Below, piece by piece: positions 21,820 to 32,527 of a stretch of DNA of 49,433 bases. The stretch covers positions 1-49,433 of the forward strand of contig ML210346.1 of NCBI GenBank assembly GCA_004369085.1, read 5' to 3'. A program made the position numbers and the translations under genes. Below the pieces are notes generated by a model. The model was not told where the DNA came from and did not search any database. It saw only the letters and a program-made list of their open reading frames with translations. This DNA is from Coprinopsis marcescibilis. Its lineage: Eukaryota > Basidiomycota > Agaricomycetes > Agaricales > Psathyrellaceae. Each line of letters opens with the position of its first letter. Position 1 is the stretch's first letter.

Positions 21820-24800
21820 ATGTCTCTCTCCACCAGCAAGGCCCCGGCCGCACGGCCCCTAGTTCAAATTCTTTCCGAGATTCTCTGGGATCAAGCCAAA
21901 CAAGCAACGCGAACTTCCTCATTTGGGGGGGCACCTCTTGGCCTTTTCACATCCTCGACCCTATCACCGGCTTCAGTAAAGGAAAACTACATCATACATA
22001 AGTCGCTGCTTCGAGTTGGCCACAGTTTTGTTCTGCTCTTGAGGGGACTCAAATCCTTCCGCCACCTTCCAAGCTCGACAATGGAGGACATATTGTTCCG
22101 CAGCATCGCCAACGCCCTTCAACACTTCAATGTACCTTCCGACGATGCGGCTCAATGGCTCGACCACAACTCCGCTTATCTTTCTCAGTCGATAAGCCAA
22201 TTCCCGGAGGCCAGTCGTCCATTCGCGACGACGATCGTGCAAGGCCTGTTTCCAGTATGCTTACGCCGAAACTATGTTCTATATCCGGCGCTGACTCGCG
22301 GATTCAGCGGCTGAATCTCTTTTGTTACGCGTCACTCCTCAACGTACACAATGACGAGTCAGTACATCTGTCTACGCTCAGTCAACCCATCTCGCTAACA
22401 AACTAATTGTGCCAACAGGCGTCTCAGCGTCTTCCACAAGCTCCACAATCGCTGGTCCAACACCAGCTTCACCGACCAGCTCCCTCAGTACCAATCCATC
22501 AAGGAGGTGCTCGTCCGTATAATTAGCTTCAACCCCTTGGTGAGCCCGCTTTCGTTTCAAACGGTGCTCGCGTTGAGATGTCTCGCCGACGCGTACTTCA
22601 GACTGAAACCCTGCAAAGTGCGGCGCAGGACGTCATGCATGCGGACATCTACCACATGGCACTGCGCCTCATCAAGGTCATCGAGCCCGAAACCGAGTCA
22701 CGGAGGCAGTTCTTCACGATCGCGCCCAACATCGTCCCAGCAAGGGAGCAGAATCTAATCGACCTCTTTCAATCTGTGAGTCTCATATTACGCTATATCC
22801 GAGTGCAATCATATAAAGATAGTTGCTGACGGACACTGTCAATCGATAGTTGCTCATTCAAGAGAAACTGAAAGCCTCTCACTCCCGATTCCTCAACGGA
22901 CTGCTCAAGCTATCGATGAGGACGGGACTCTTCCCGAGGTCGCTCATACACAACGATGTGGTCATTGTCGAGGGTACCAGTTCGATAGCTGGCGGCAGCT
23001 TTGGTGACATATGGAGAGGGAGGATTGCGGACCAACCTGTCGCGCTGAAAGTGATGCGTGTTACCGTAAAGGTTCCACAGAAGCTGCTGCAGGTGTGACC
23101 TTCGTGTACTAAGCTTCCCTCTTGACTTATGATCTTTGACAGCACCACCGACGGGAGGCCATCATGTGGAGCCAGTTCAATCACCCCAACGTCCTTCCGT
23201 TCTATGGCGTATATTGCTGGCGTCCTCATGAAGATACTGAGGGAGAGAGGATGGCACTGCTGTCCCCTTGGATGGAGAATGGGAATGCCATCGAGTACCT
23301 GGCGATAAATCCTAAGGCTGATAGGGCTGGACTGGTATGATTATTCGCTGTTTGACCTCTGACAAAGGCAACTCTGAATGTATGATAGGTGCTCGATATC
23401 GCTCAAGGATTGGAGTACCTACATAACTTCAATCCGCCGTTTATACATGGCGATCTCAAAGGGGTATGTCTGTTGATCAAATCTTGTCTTTACTCGTTCC
23501 TGATTACTTTTATACAGAACAATATCCTGATAACCTCTGCTGGACGGGCGTGCCTCGCAGACTTCGGCTTATCAAAGCTGATTGTGGACTCAAGCATCGC
23601 CACCGCCAGCTCCCCTCTGTGCACGAGCACGACCGGAAATGAGCTCTTCACTGCACCGGAGATTCTGTTCGGGGAACTTGACAATGAAGATTCGGCAGCG
23701 AGCAACAGGCTGAGTACTGGGTCAGCTGTGGGGCCCCATAACAGTGCGGCCGAAAGGACAATGGCGAGTGACGTATACTCGTTTGGGTGCGTTTGTTACG
23801 AGGTAGGCAATAAACTATCTGTTCACGTTGGCGCTTTATATCTTCTCAACACTGTGCTGATCAACAATTCTTTGTCGCCGCCCTCAGATATTCACAGGGA
23901 AACCGCGCTTTTGTGAGATAATGGGTCCATTTGTGAGGATGATGGCGATCAGGGAGAATAAGCCGTACCCACAACCTCCGCTCATGCTGTCGAGCGTGAT
24001 GTGGGAGTGGACGAACAAGTGCTGGGCGACCAGGCCGAACAAGAGGCCAACCATTAGGGAGTTTTTGACCGCCATGGATTCTGCTGGTGTCGTTGCTGAG
24101 AGGGTACCAGAGCCTCCGCAGACCGACATCTGTTCCCATTTGTGGGATAACAGGGTTAATCCGAGGGTTAGGTCTAACACTTTTCAGCTACCCCGTAAGT
24201 CCCTGTTTCGTTCTCTTCGCTTTCTCTGTTTTAATTTCGAATATCGGGCTGATTATCCTTCGTTTTCAGCCCTTGTCCCACCGAATCCACCTGAAGAGCG
24301 CAGAGTCTCGTCACCGTCCTCGACTTCATTTGACTATTATGCGACTACGACCAGCACTTCGCGAACTCGAGTGGAGTCTCCACTCTCACTGCCCAAGTCG
24401 TTTAGTGGGGTTATTGTCCCTCATCCGCCCCCGCCTCCCGTGACGCTCATTCCGCTCTTGGGACCCGAACACCAATTTAGGGACGAGGATATCATTATTG
24501 CGTATGTACTGTATTGTCTATCGACCATTCACCCTCCTCACTCACCTTACTTGTTTGCGTCTTCTTAGGGTAATGGGTGCAACGGGAACGGGGAAGAGTA
24601 CTGTATGTTCCATATAAAGACCTTGTTGTTGGTGCTAAACTTACTCATCGCGCCTTTCTAGTACATAAACGACTTGATGGGTTCTACCGTCGCCCCAGTG
24701 GGCAACTCCATCGACTCTTGCACGAACGAGATACAAATATACGGTTGCGAGCATCTCATGGATGGTTCGCGACGTGTCTTCATCGTTGACACACCTGGCT

Positions 24801-25987
24801 TTGATCGGACAAAGGTGGACGATAGGACGACTTTGCACACGATCGCAACGTGGTTGGAGCGCACGTACGTACTGCCCTTTCCCATCGTTCATTTCCCATT
24901 CTTACACTGATTTGTAGATATCGCAAACAAGTTACACTCAGCGGTATCCTCTGCTTTTTCGATATTGGGGCGAATCGTGTGATGAGCATGGGAAGGGGGA
25001 ACATGAGCGTGTTCAAGGATCTTTGTGGGGCTGAAGCGTTTAAGAACGTGATTGTGCTTACGACTGGTTGGGAGGATGTGGTGAATGCTGTCGGGGTCAC
25101 ACGCGAATGGGAGTTCAAGGACAACTTTTTGGGTGACTTTTTGAGCAAAGGAGGGAGGTGTCATCGATACAGGAGGGTAGACCCGGGGGGCACATGTAGG
25201 AATGCGTGGGATGTGGTGGATATGTTTGATGCTGCGAAGAGGCCTCTGTTGATTCAAGTGGAGATGGTGAAGTACAAGAAGAAGTTCACTGCAAGGAGTC
25301 CGTTTAATTTTGATTATCGACCTCATTATCGTTCGCGTCCAACCCTTGTCCCCCCGAATAAACCTGAAGATCACAGTGTCTCATCACCGTCACCGCCACC
25401 GTCGCCGTCGCCGTCCTCGATTTCACTTGACTATTCTGAATCTAGAGTCAGCATTGGATCGCAAACCCTTGCAGGGTCTTCCCTTGACTATTATGCCTCT
25501 ACAATCAGCATCGGATCGCGAACTTATGTGGAGTCTCCACTTCCATCGCTCAAGTCTCCCAGTGGCAACATTTCTACCTTGAAATCAGCGAAAAAAGTCC
25601 TCCGGCACTGGATTTCTCGATATATGGCCTCTGAGGTACGCACCGGTGTATGTCACATACGTGTACTGATGAGGCCTGTCGTGGGCACAGACAGGGCAAC
25701 GGTCGAACCCAATACCTGAGATTGCACCTGATCCCATTCTCCGCGAGATCGATTTGTTTCCCATTGAAGATTTCATGTCTCAGCGGCCTACAAGCTCTTC
25801 AGACGACCACCAGAGCGTGTTTTGTGTGCCCGAAGTTCCACCTTATCCAATAACGCATGACGTTGACCTCTTCCCGGTGGAGAGGTGGAGAGGTGGCGTA
25901 CCCTCAATGGACGGTGAAACCGACGGAAGTAGTGCAATTGACATCGAAATAGGGACTGTAGATGATGTGCCTGAAGGGAGGATGTAG
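21820..25987 (+). CDS. Kinase-GTPase fusion protein (copy A)
   Basis: A many-exon gene combining three parts. (1) An N-terminal helical region (MEDILFRSIANALQHFNVPS, 22081 on). (2) A TKL-like protein kinase: glycine loop GTSSIAGGSFGDIWRGR (about 22975-23030), VALKVM lysine, catalytic loop HGDLKG-NNIL across an intron at 23464-23518, LADFGLSK, TAPEIL, then DVYSFGCVCYE. (3) After a Ser/Pro-rich linker, an AIG1-like G domain: IIIA-VMGATGTGKST (24580-24600), VFIVDTPGFD, VIVLTTGWEDV. All kinase catalytic residues are present. Splice joins connect kinase to GTPase without a stop, so one protein of roughly 1000 residues is predicted. After the G domain the protein ends in a second copy of the Ser/Pro linker and an acidic tail (stop at 25985-25987). 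Copy B lacks this tail. The start is uncertain: 21820 is open in frame, while 22081 is the first ATG shared by both copies. Confidence 0.82.
21945..25295 (+). repeat. Left arm of a 3.35-kb inverted duplication
   Basis: This stretch matches 32600-36145 in reverse orientation. Position sums are constant (57896 from about 22755 to 25295, shifted by the duplicated gap segment beyond that), so there are almost no indels. Divergence is a few percent at both ends, while about 23247-24952 is identical base for base as far as I can read. Homology stops inside the C-terminus of the fusion gene on one side and just before its N-terminus on the other. Confidence 0.9.
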
Positions 25988-26164
25988 TCCTGATCGGTGT
26001 ACAAATGCACGAGGTGGTCCTCGTGTATATACTAAGAATGTATGTGGGTCACACTTGCTAAAACTAGACCCTGCGACTTTGTCGCCGAACTGGACAGGGG
26101 TAGTAATCGATTATCGATGAAATTTCTGCTGGTCCACTCTCTTCCTGTAACCTATTACCTCCAA

Positions 26165-27225
26165 ATGTCTACGAGTGGTCAAGAATATGCACCGACAGTA
26201 TGTATAGCAACACCATCCGTGCTCTGTTTCGTTCTCACTCAATTAACATGGTTCAACAGAACCTGGAAACACCTTGCTTACCGAAAGCCCCGAGACTTTC
26301 AAGAGCTGACGGAAACACCGCCGAATTCAACGAGTTCAAAAGGCGTCGCTTTATTATGAAGATAGAATCTGTACACTTTCACAATACCCCTACCCATGGA
26401 ACACGAGTTCGCTGTGCGGTTTTGCTTTCGGCAACCTTTATCCTCGCCGGCAGTGATAAATTGAGTAAGATTCATTCGAGGAATGTCCGGGAATAGCTCT
26501 GAAACCAGACCCTGAAGCCTTCGCAGAAGTTCCCCTGCTCATTAACGAGGGGAAGGTCGCTTCTCGTGCCGGAAAGGGTTTACCTTATTCGGAGGCTGTG
26601 ACAGCTGATATCACGGAGAATTTCCCCCACAAAGAAGAATTCGTCAAGGTCGGCCATGTGGATGGAGTGAAGGTATCTCGCCTCAGTCCAGAGGTTATGT
26701 TGGAGCTTATGGGCGTCGGGGCCGGTATTGGGGGCATGGGAACCGAGCGAATACGCTCAAATAATAAGGAATATCTCATTTCCCTTCAGCCAGTCCGATA
26801 CGAAGTCGAGGGCCAAGCAACCAAGCTATCATGGTACAACCTATCTTGTGATAGAGTAACATTATCTGACCCCGGATGTGTCTAGGCACTTCAAAGACGA
26901 GAAAGGCATCTTCTATCCGAGTACAATAAATTTTCTCGTGATCGTCGAGAAAGAGACAGAAAATCATGATGGGTGGTTCCCGTTTCGGCTTCAGCTGGGC
27001 AACGACCTGGAGGTTAAAGTCAAGACACCGAGCTGGCGGAATCCTATCGTCACCCTGGTCAACTCTTTGACCAAACACGAAGGATGGCAATTCGACATCC
27101 GAGGAAACTACTGTCCGGAGAAGGCGGCCTTAGCTCTTCGTCAGGCAGCTGGCGAAGAGGAAGGAGAGGCGCCAGTTGGTCTGAGAGCCGCAGCTGTTGA
27201 CTGGCTCTGCGAGCGTCAGAAGTGA
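26165..27225 (+). CDS. Hypothetical protein
   Basis: Four exons inferred. The ATG at 26165 gives MSTSGQEYAPT, then a clear 63-bp intron (GTATGT...TTCAACAG). Exon 2 gives NLETPCLPKAPRLSRADGNT and continues to ILAGSDKL. A short 44-bp intron near 26465 then leads to NPEAFAEVPLLINEGKVASR. A third intron at about 26833-26884 joins to HFKDEKGIFYPSTINFLVIV, and the frame ends WLCERQK at 27225. The middle contains a Gly-rich run (MGVGAGIGGMG) that is not a standard nucleotide-binding loop. I recognise no family. It sits 180 bp after the kinase-GTPase gene on the same strand and meets the next GTPase gene tail to tail. The second intron is the weakest part of the model. Confidence 0.5.
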
Positions 27226-27372
27226 AATATCTAGGCATGAATAACTAGTTAACGTTGTACACAGGGTCCCGGTCAAAATACGGAGTAATAGTATATAATA
27301 CATGAGCGTTGATAGATACGACAGTCCACCTATGGTAACTAGCTGGGTTGGATTACTAGAATGTTCGGTTTG

Positions 27373-28505
27373 TCAAGTGAATAATAGACTGATGAGGAAG
27401 GAACGAACCCGTTGAAACACGGACTTGCACTTATCCAAAAACGATACCTTCATCCGATAAAGCTGCACTTGGGTGGCCCGTAGCGCTCTCCTGAGCTCTT
27501 CACGACGTTCCTCGGTAGGAGCTTCCTCTACCGCGTTCTCCTGCATTTGTCTAAGTTCGGCGAGGGTATATTTAAGCTTTTTACCAGCTTCGGTGAGTGG
27601 AATGCGCTTTGATTGGTCGACGTATTCCTTTTGAATCTTGAGGGGACCAGAGCTTGTAAGATCTCGCTCGACGTATTCAAGAATATGGCGGAGAACGTCC
27701 ATGTGTCCTCCTGGATTATCCCTCTGCACGCGCTTTGTGATGGCCCCTCCCGTGACCAACTCGCACCAGAACGACTCTAGGAGCTCTTTTTCCCGAGCTT
27801 CCCCAAGTGGACGCTGTACAGTATCCCATTGCGTTGTAACCAACACAACGGACTGAAACGACTTCTTTCCGCAGAGTCTTTGAAACATCTCGAGATTCAG
27901 CCTTGTTGATCCGTGTATTCGCTTTTGAGCAATGTCCCCCATGTAAATGAGCCCAGAGACCGGCATTCTCTCATCGTAGCTGTATAAATGTCAACTCGTA
28001 TGGTATGCCTACTATGTGAAGCTTCAATGGTACATACCAGCTGGCCAGCCAGACTGCAATTCTTCTCAAGATTTCACCATCATCAGAGTAGGTGTCGTCA
28101 AACCCCGGGGTGTCAACAAGAACAATCCGTCTATACGCCAAACTCGTGTACTCAGCCACGAGCTCAGCAGGTAGGGGCATAATGATTGCCTGCAGGTTCC
28201 GTGTGCATGATGTTAGTGACTCTCCTACACGGGCGTGGCTATGGCCTGTCAGAGTGTTTATGAACTTCAACGCAGAGTAAGTATCTACTCTCTTGTCAGG
28301 AACATCACGCACAGAGCTTTTTCCAACGCCAGTCGGGCCCATAATTCTGCGGACGTAGTGAGTAAGCGTCAGTTGGGGTGCAAAAATTGAGGATAGCGTA
28401 CGGTATCACAATGTCGTCCTGCCTGCCGTCGTGACTTCGAGGGACCTCCTCGTAGATCAGATCACCGTCGTGTATGTCGCGCTTCCATTTTGTATTGCGG
28501 GCCAT
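27373..28505 (-). CDS. AIG1-like P-loop GTPase with coiled-coil tail (1)
   Basis: Four exons. The ATG at 28505 gives MARNTKWKRDIHDGDLIYEE and runs to DDIVIP. After an intron come IMGPTGVGKSS (intact Walker A), then FINTLTGHSHARVGESLTSC with TRNLQ switch, IVLVDTPGFDD (G3), and after another intron YDERMPVSGLIYMGDIAQKR and VVLVTTQWDTV (the family's TTxW motif in place of a canonical NKxD). A charged helical tail follows (RIPLTEAGKKLKYTLAELRQ onward), predicted coiled coil, ending in basic and hydrophobic SFLISLLFT, which might dip into a membrane. The GIMAP/AIG1 group of septin-like GTPases is known to assemble on membranes, so similar behaviour is possible. It is a close paralogue of the next gene (29022-30149), same strand and same intron positions, a likely tandem duplicate. 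Confidence 0.88.
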
Positions 28506-29021
28506 TCTGAAGGCCTCAGAGTATGTGGGAGTGTGTAAAGAGCAGCGAGCCGTTGCGCCCACATCTAATAAACAAGGCACACTACATGTGGTGTCGAGCA
28601 CATCAGCGTACAGCCTGCAGCCTGTCAGCCCAACGATCTTTATTCTTCTGCTGCCTCCCTTGTCCGTCGAAGGACACGCTGTATCAGCGAGTCATTAGGT
28701 CACTTGTGGATCGGTGGAGTACCTCGCTAAACTGGACCTGGTTTGATTGTAACGGTCCGCCGTATTTCCTCCGTTATGGGATGTTATTCCTATCACTTCA
28801 AAATGTAGTTGTACTACTGTACTGCTGATGATTAATTGTAATTGTTAATAGGTCACACTGTCACACATTCGTTACTGATAATTATAATGACTACATGATC
28901 TTACAACGGCTGTCTATGGCGAGTATCCTCCCAAACGTGTGTACTTATACCTCACAGCTAAAACAATGGTCGGTCAAAGTTAGAGGATTATCGGTCAAAT
29001 CCCACTGAATGGAACTCACTG
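28506..29021. other. Intergenic between two tandem GTPase genes
   Basis: Contains the promoter of the gene starting at 28505 and the 3' UTR of the gene ending at 29022. No extra gene or repeat is seen; 28800-28900 is AT-rich. Confidence 0.5.
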
Positions 29022-30149
29022 TTAGATACCAAACCAACGTTTCAGACGATCACTTAGGGTGACCTTGAGCGAAAGAATCTGCTTCTTCGTCTCCTGTAGC
29101 TTCTTGTCAAGCTCAGCCCGCCGTGAGTCATTGTATGGGTCAGCTGCCGCCTCTTGCTGTATGCGAAGTAACTCTTCTAGAGTGTACTTGAGCTTCTGCC
29201 CCGCTTCTGTAAGGGGAATCCTCTTCGACTCTTCAACGAACTCGCGTTGAATAAGTAAGGCGTCTGCGACATATGCCCGTCTGTCCACACAGTCGATGAC
29301 GTGCTTTAATATTTGATGATGGCCGTCGAGGTTCCCTGGGTAGCTTGTAGCGCGAAACGTAGTTGCGCCTCTGTCGATGAATTCCTTCCAAAATGTAGAT
29401 CGAAGCTCCTGCTCTCGCGCCTCCCCAACTTTCTGTTGGATTGTATCCCACTGCGTCGTAACCAGAACGACATGGCGGTAGGACTTGAGGCCGCACAACT
29501 TCTCGAACATCTCCAGGTTTGTCCGGGTCGATCCGTACATTCGCTTTTGAGCAATATCGCCCATGTATACAATCCCGCCAACGGTCACGTCGTGTGCATA
29601 GCTGAAAGACGGTGAGAATATCATTAAATTTTGCATACCGAGGGGCCTCACCAGCTGGCCAGCCACAAAGATATCCTACGCAAGATCTCCGAGTCGTCGG
29701 CGTAGGTGTCGTCAAAGCCAGGGGTGTCTACAAGAACAATGTTCCTGGAACTTAGTCTGGGGTACTTCTCGGCGAAGTCCAGGGGCATTGGCATCTTGAC
29801 TGCCTGTAGATCTCGCGTGCATGACTTGAGCTCGTGTCCAACAGTGGCATCTGCTCGCCCAGTGACGGCGTTGATGAACTGTACTCGATTAGAATCAATG
29901 GAATTAGCACAGATTCCTGGTGCCTACCGAGCTTTTACCCACTCCCGTTGGCCCCATAATTCTTTACAGCCACCAAAGTGTCAATTGCGCTGGAACATGT
30001 CCGAATATCGTCGATGAAACTTACGGGATGATGATGTCGTCGCTGCTTTCCTTCTGGATATAGTCTCCCTGCTTTCCATCGCGTTGCCAGACCTTAAGCC
30101 ATTTGATGCTTGTTTTCGAATTCCCTTTGTCTGTCTTCTTCCTTGTCAT
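29022..30149 (-). CDS. AIG1-like P-loop GTPase with coiled-coil tail (2)
   Basis: Same design as the preceding gene, with introns at the same places. The ATG at 30149 gives a basic start (MTRKKTDKGNSKTSIKWLKV) and ends exon 1 at DDIIIP. The P-loop is IMGPTGVGKSS, followed by FINAVTGRADATVGHELKSC, G3 NIVLVDTPGFDDTY, GGIVYMGDIAQKRMYG, and VVLVTTQWDTI. The tail RIPLTEAGQKLKYTLEELLR and the following heptads predict a coiled coil, ending LSDRLKRWFGI. Key residues of G1 and G3 are intact. The DIAQKR and RIPLTEAG blocks are nearly identical to the paralogue, while the tails and N-termini differ. It starts 395 bp from the divergently transcribed two-domain GTPase gene, so they may share control. Confidence 0.88.
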
Positions 30150-30544
30150 GGCGGGATGAGTCCGGTGTGCTTAATATGGGTTAGAATGCCAGCGAGAAGG
30201 ATACGGTGCAATGTCTCAGGAAAGGTCTGTTTTAACTAGATACTTCACGCATTCATTCAAGACACACGTGTAAAATGCGAGGATGCGGCGGCAGGTGCCT
30301 CATGGCATTTGCTGCGTTTGAGTGAAGGAAAATTAAGAATCCACGAACTCGGTGACAACAATAATCCCATCTGAATTCAGGGGTGATGCGATCAACCAGT
30401 TGATCAAATGCTCTTTTCCTCTAACGAACCACTTGACAGTTCGACGTGCTTACCATAGTAGTGAGTAGCTATTCGTTTTAACGCATCGGCTTGGATAAAA
30501 GTAACAGAAACCCGACCGTCAAGTTGTCGTCCCTTTCCCAGCCG
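30150..30544. promoter_or_regulatory. Divergent promoter region between two GTPase genes
   Basis: A 395-bp space separates the starts of the minus-strand GTPase (30149) and the plus-strand two-domain GTPase (30545). Both promoters must lie within it. I see no clear TATA box or palindrome of note. Confidence 0.5.
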
Positions 30545-32216
30545 ATGGAAAAAAGCTCTGTATCGTGGATCCCTCTCCAAAATGACCTCATTGTTGTGTG
30601 AGTAATTTCAAGGTCCATAGAGCCTACTACCAGCTTAGCTTTCGTGTGATCCAGCGTTGTAGGTCAGACTGGCTCAGGCAAGAGTACAGTAAGAGTGAAA
30701 CTTCAGCCCGCCAAAGAACCGAGGAGTGACGAGGATGTCAGATTATCAACTGGATTGCGGGCGATGACCTCGCATCCATTCACCATGGACTAACCCCTCA
30801 GTGCACCTCGATATCTCCGATCGTCATCCCTTCAGGTCGGATGTTCTCATCTCACCTTCAAGGGAAGAGGTTAGTCCTTGTGGAAGTACCAGGATTCAAT
30901 CAAGGGGATGTCGACGACGAGGATATTTGGAGTCGGCTGAGGTATTGGGTAGGAAAGAAGTGAGGATGTTCTTTGCCATACATTGCTTGAGGATTATTCA
31001 CATTTGAGCTTCTAGTTATGGGCCCCGCCGAAGGGTCGACGCGATACTCTTTATCCACGACATTAGCCAGCAAAGAATCCACACAAGCAAGAACTTCATG
31101 AACAGGGAGCGGTATATTCAAATCCTCAAAGACGCGGCTTCAAATCTACATCGCCTGTTATTCCTCACTACGTTTTGGCAGATTCCGCCCATCAAGCTGG
31201 ATGAGACTCGTGAGAAGGAGTTCCTTGAAGAGTTTATCGAGGACCCATTATCTGAAGGGGCACTCGTCGAGCGCCTAATCATCGAGCGGGAGGATGCCAA
31301 TGACTTTGTTTTATCCAAACTGCTTCCCCGGATTATGGACCCCACAAGGTAAGTATCTGAGCTCATTTAAGCATTCTCGAGTATGTTAAATCCTTGGATT
31401 ACCAGAACATGCATCGTACTGTAAGTGCCGTTATCGCCGACATAGCTACTCAGTTTACTCACCACACGACAGGCTGCTTGGTCGAACAGGCATTGGCAAA
31501 AGTACCGTACGTCGACTATCGCTTCCGTCTTCGCTTCATTCATTCGGTCGGTATCATTATCTAAAATCAAACGCCACAGTTTGCCAACATGGTTGCCGAG
31601 AACGAGGTCCAGAGGGTTGGCCATGGCCTCACTTCATGTACCCGCACTGTTGGGGCCATTCCATGCACCAAACATTCCAACCCTGCATGGCAACTTCAAC
31701 TTGTGGACACCCCCGGTTTCGACAATTCTGAAACCAGTTCGATGACAGATGCTACAATCTGGGATATGATTTGCCAATGGACAGAAGGGTACGTCCACTC
31801 GCTCTTTCACCCCTGTTTCATTGCACTGTTCGACCCATTGTACTGACATCACGAGCAGGCAACCCCCAGGCCTCGTGTTTGCCGGCATTATTTACTTTGA
31901 AACTCCAACGGACACACTCGACTGTAAACGCAGCCATCAGAAGCTGCTCCAGCACAGCGTCTTGGGCCCAAGAACACGAACCATCGCCGTACCTCTGGAT
32001 TCGGAGAAGAGCAGGATCGATCTCAGTGAAGTAACGGAATTTGCCCCTCAAGCGTTGGAGATGCTGCGATCGATGGTCGATAACGCAGACCCGGAGCTTA
32101 CAATCTCGAACGCATCTTCGGCACTTCGTAGCGTTGCGCCGAAGTCTCGGGAAAGAAAAGTGAGTATATTGCACTGGCTATCTTCTTTCAGAATCTTCTC
32201 CCTGTTCTTCTCGTAA
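30545..32216 (+). CDS. Tandem two-domain AIG1-like GTPase
   Basis: Seven exons inferred. The ATG at 30545 gives MEKSSVSWIPLQNDLIV and a first P-loop VVVGQTGSGKST, then IINWIAGDDLASIHHGLTPQ. Its G3 is LVLVEVPGFNQ, with glutamate for the usual aspartate. After an intron come YGPRRRVDAILFIHDISQQR and LLFLTTFWQIP (TTxW motif). The chain continues through a helical bridge (31090-31350) into a second P-loop, IVLLLGRTGIGKST (31484-31505), followed by FANMVAENEVQRVGHGLTSC, G3 LQLVDTPGFDN and GLVFAGIIYFETPTD. The second domain has lost a clear TTxW motif. It ends at 32214-32216. Both Walker A motifs are intact. Two G domains in one chain, one slightly degenerate, suggest an intramolecular pair like the dimers formed by GIMAP proteins. 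That is inference. Confidence 0.8.
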
Positions 32217-32527
32217 AAATCGATGGATGTTCAGACACGCTTGCTACACATTTTGCTTACTTCCCTGTGCTCTTCATGTACTGGTACTACTAATTAATCT
32301 TTCTATTTCATTGACAAAACCTGAAGTACGAGTACATATGTTCTGATGGTCGCAGATCAATGCAATCCGCAGACAGTCAAAAAACATGTCATTTTCAGTA
32401 TTATAAATATATATATACATAACCGAGTAGATAGCTTATGAAGTCGGAATCACAGATAAAACGAATTAGCGATATTAATACCAATAACTTAGTGCAACAC
32501 CAACAATACGGAGTACACAGCGACCCA

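Noticed and set aside
24641..24892. Frames antisense to the G domains (also at 33004-33255)
   Set aside because: Mirror frames of the real GTPase exons; no motif of their own.
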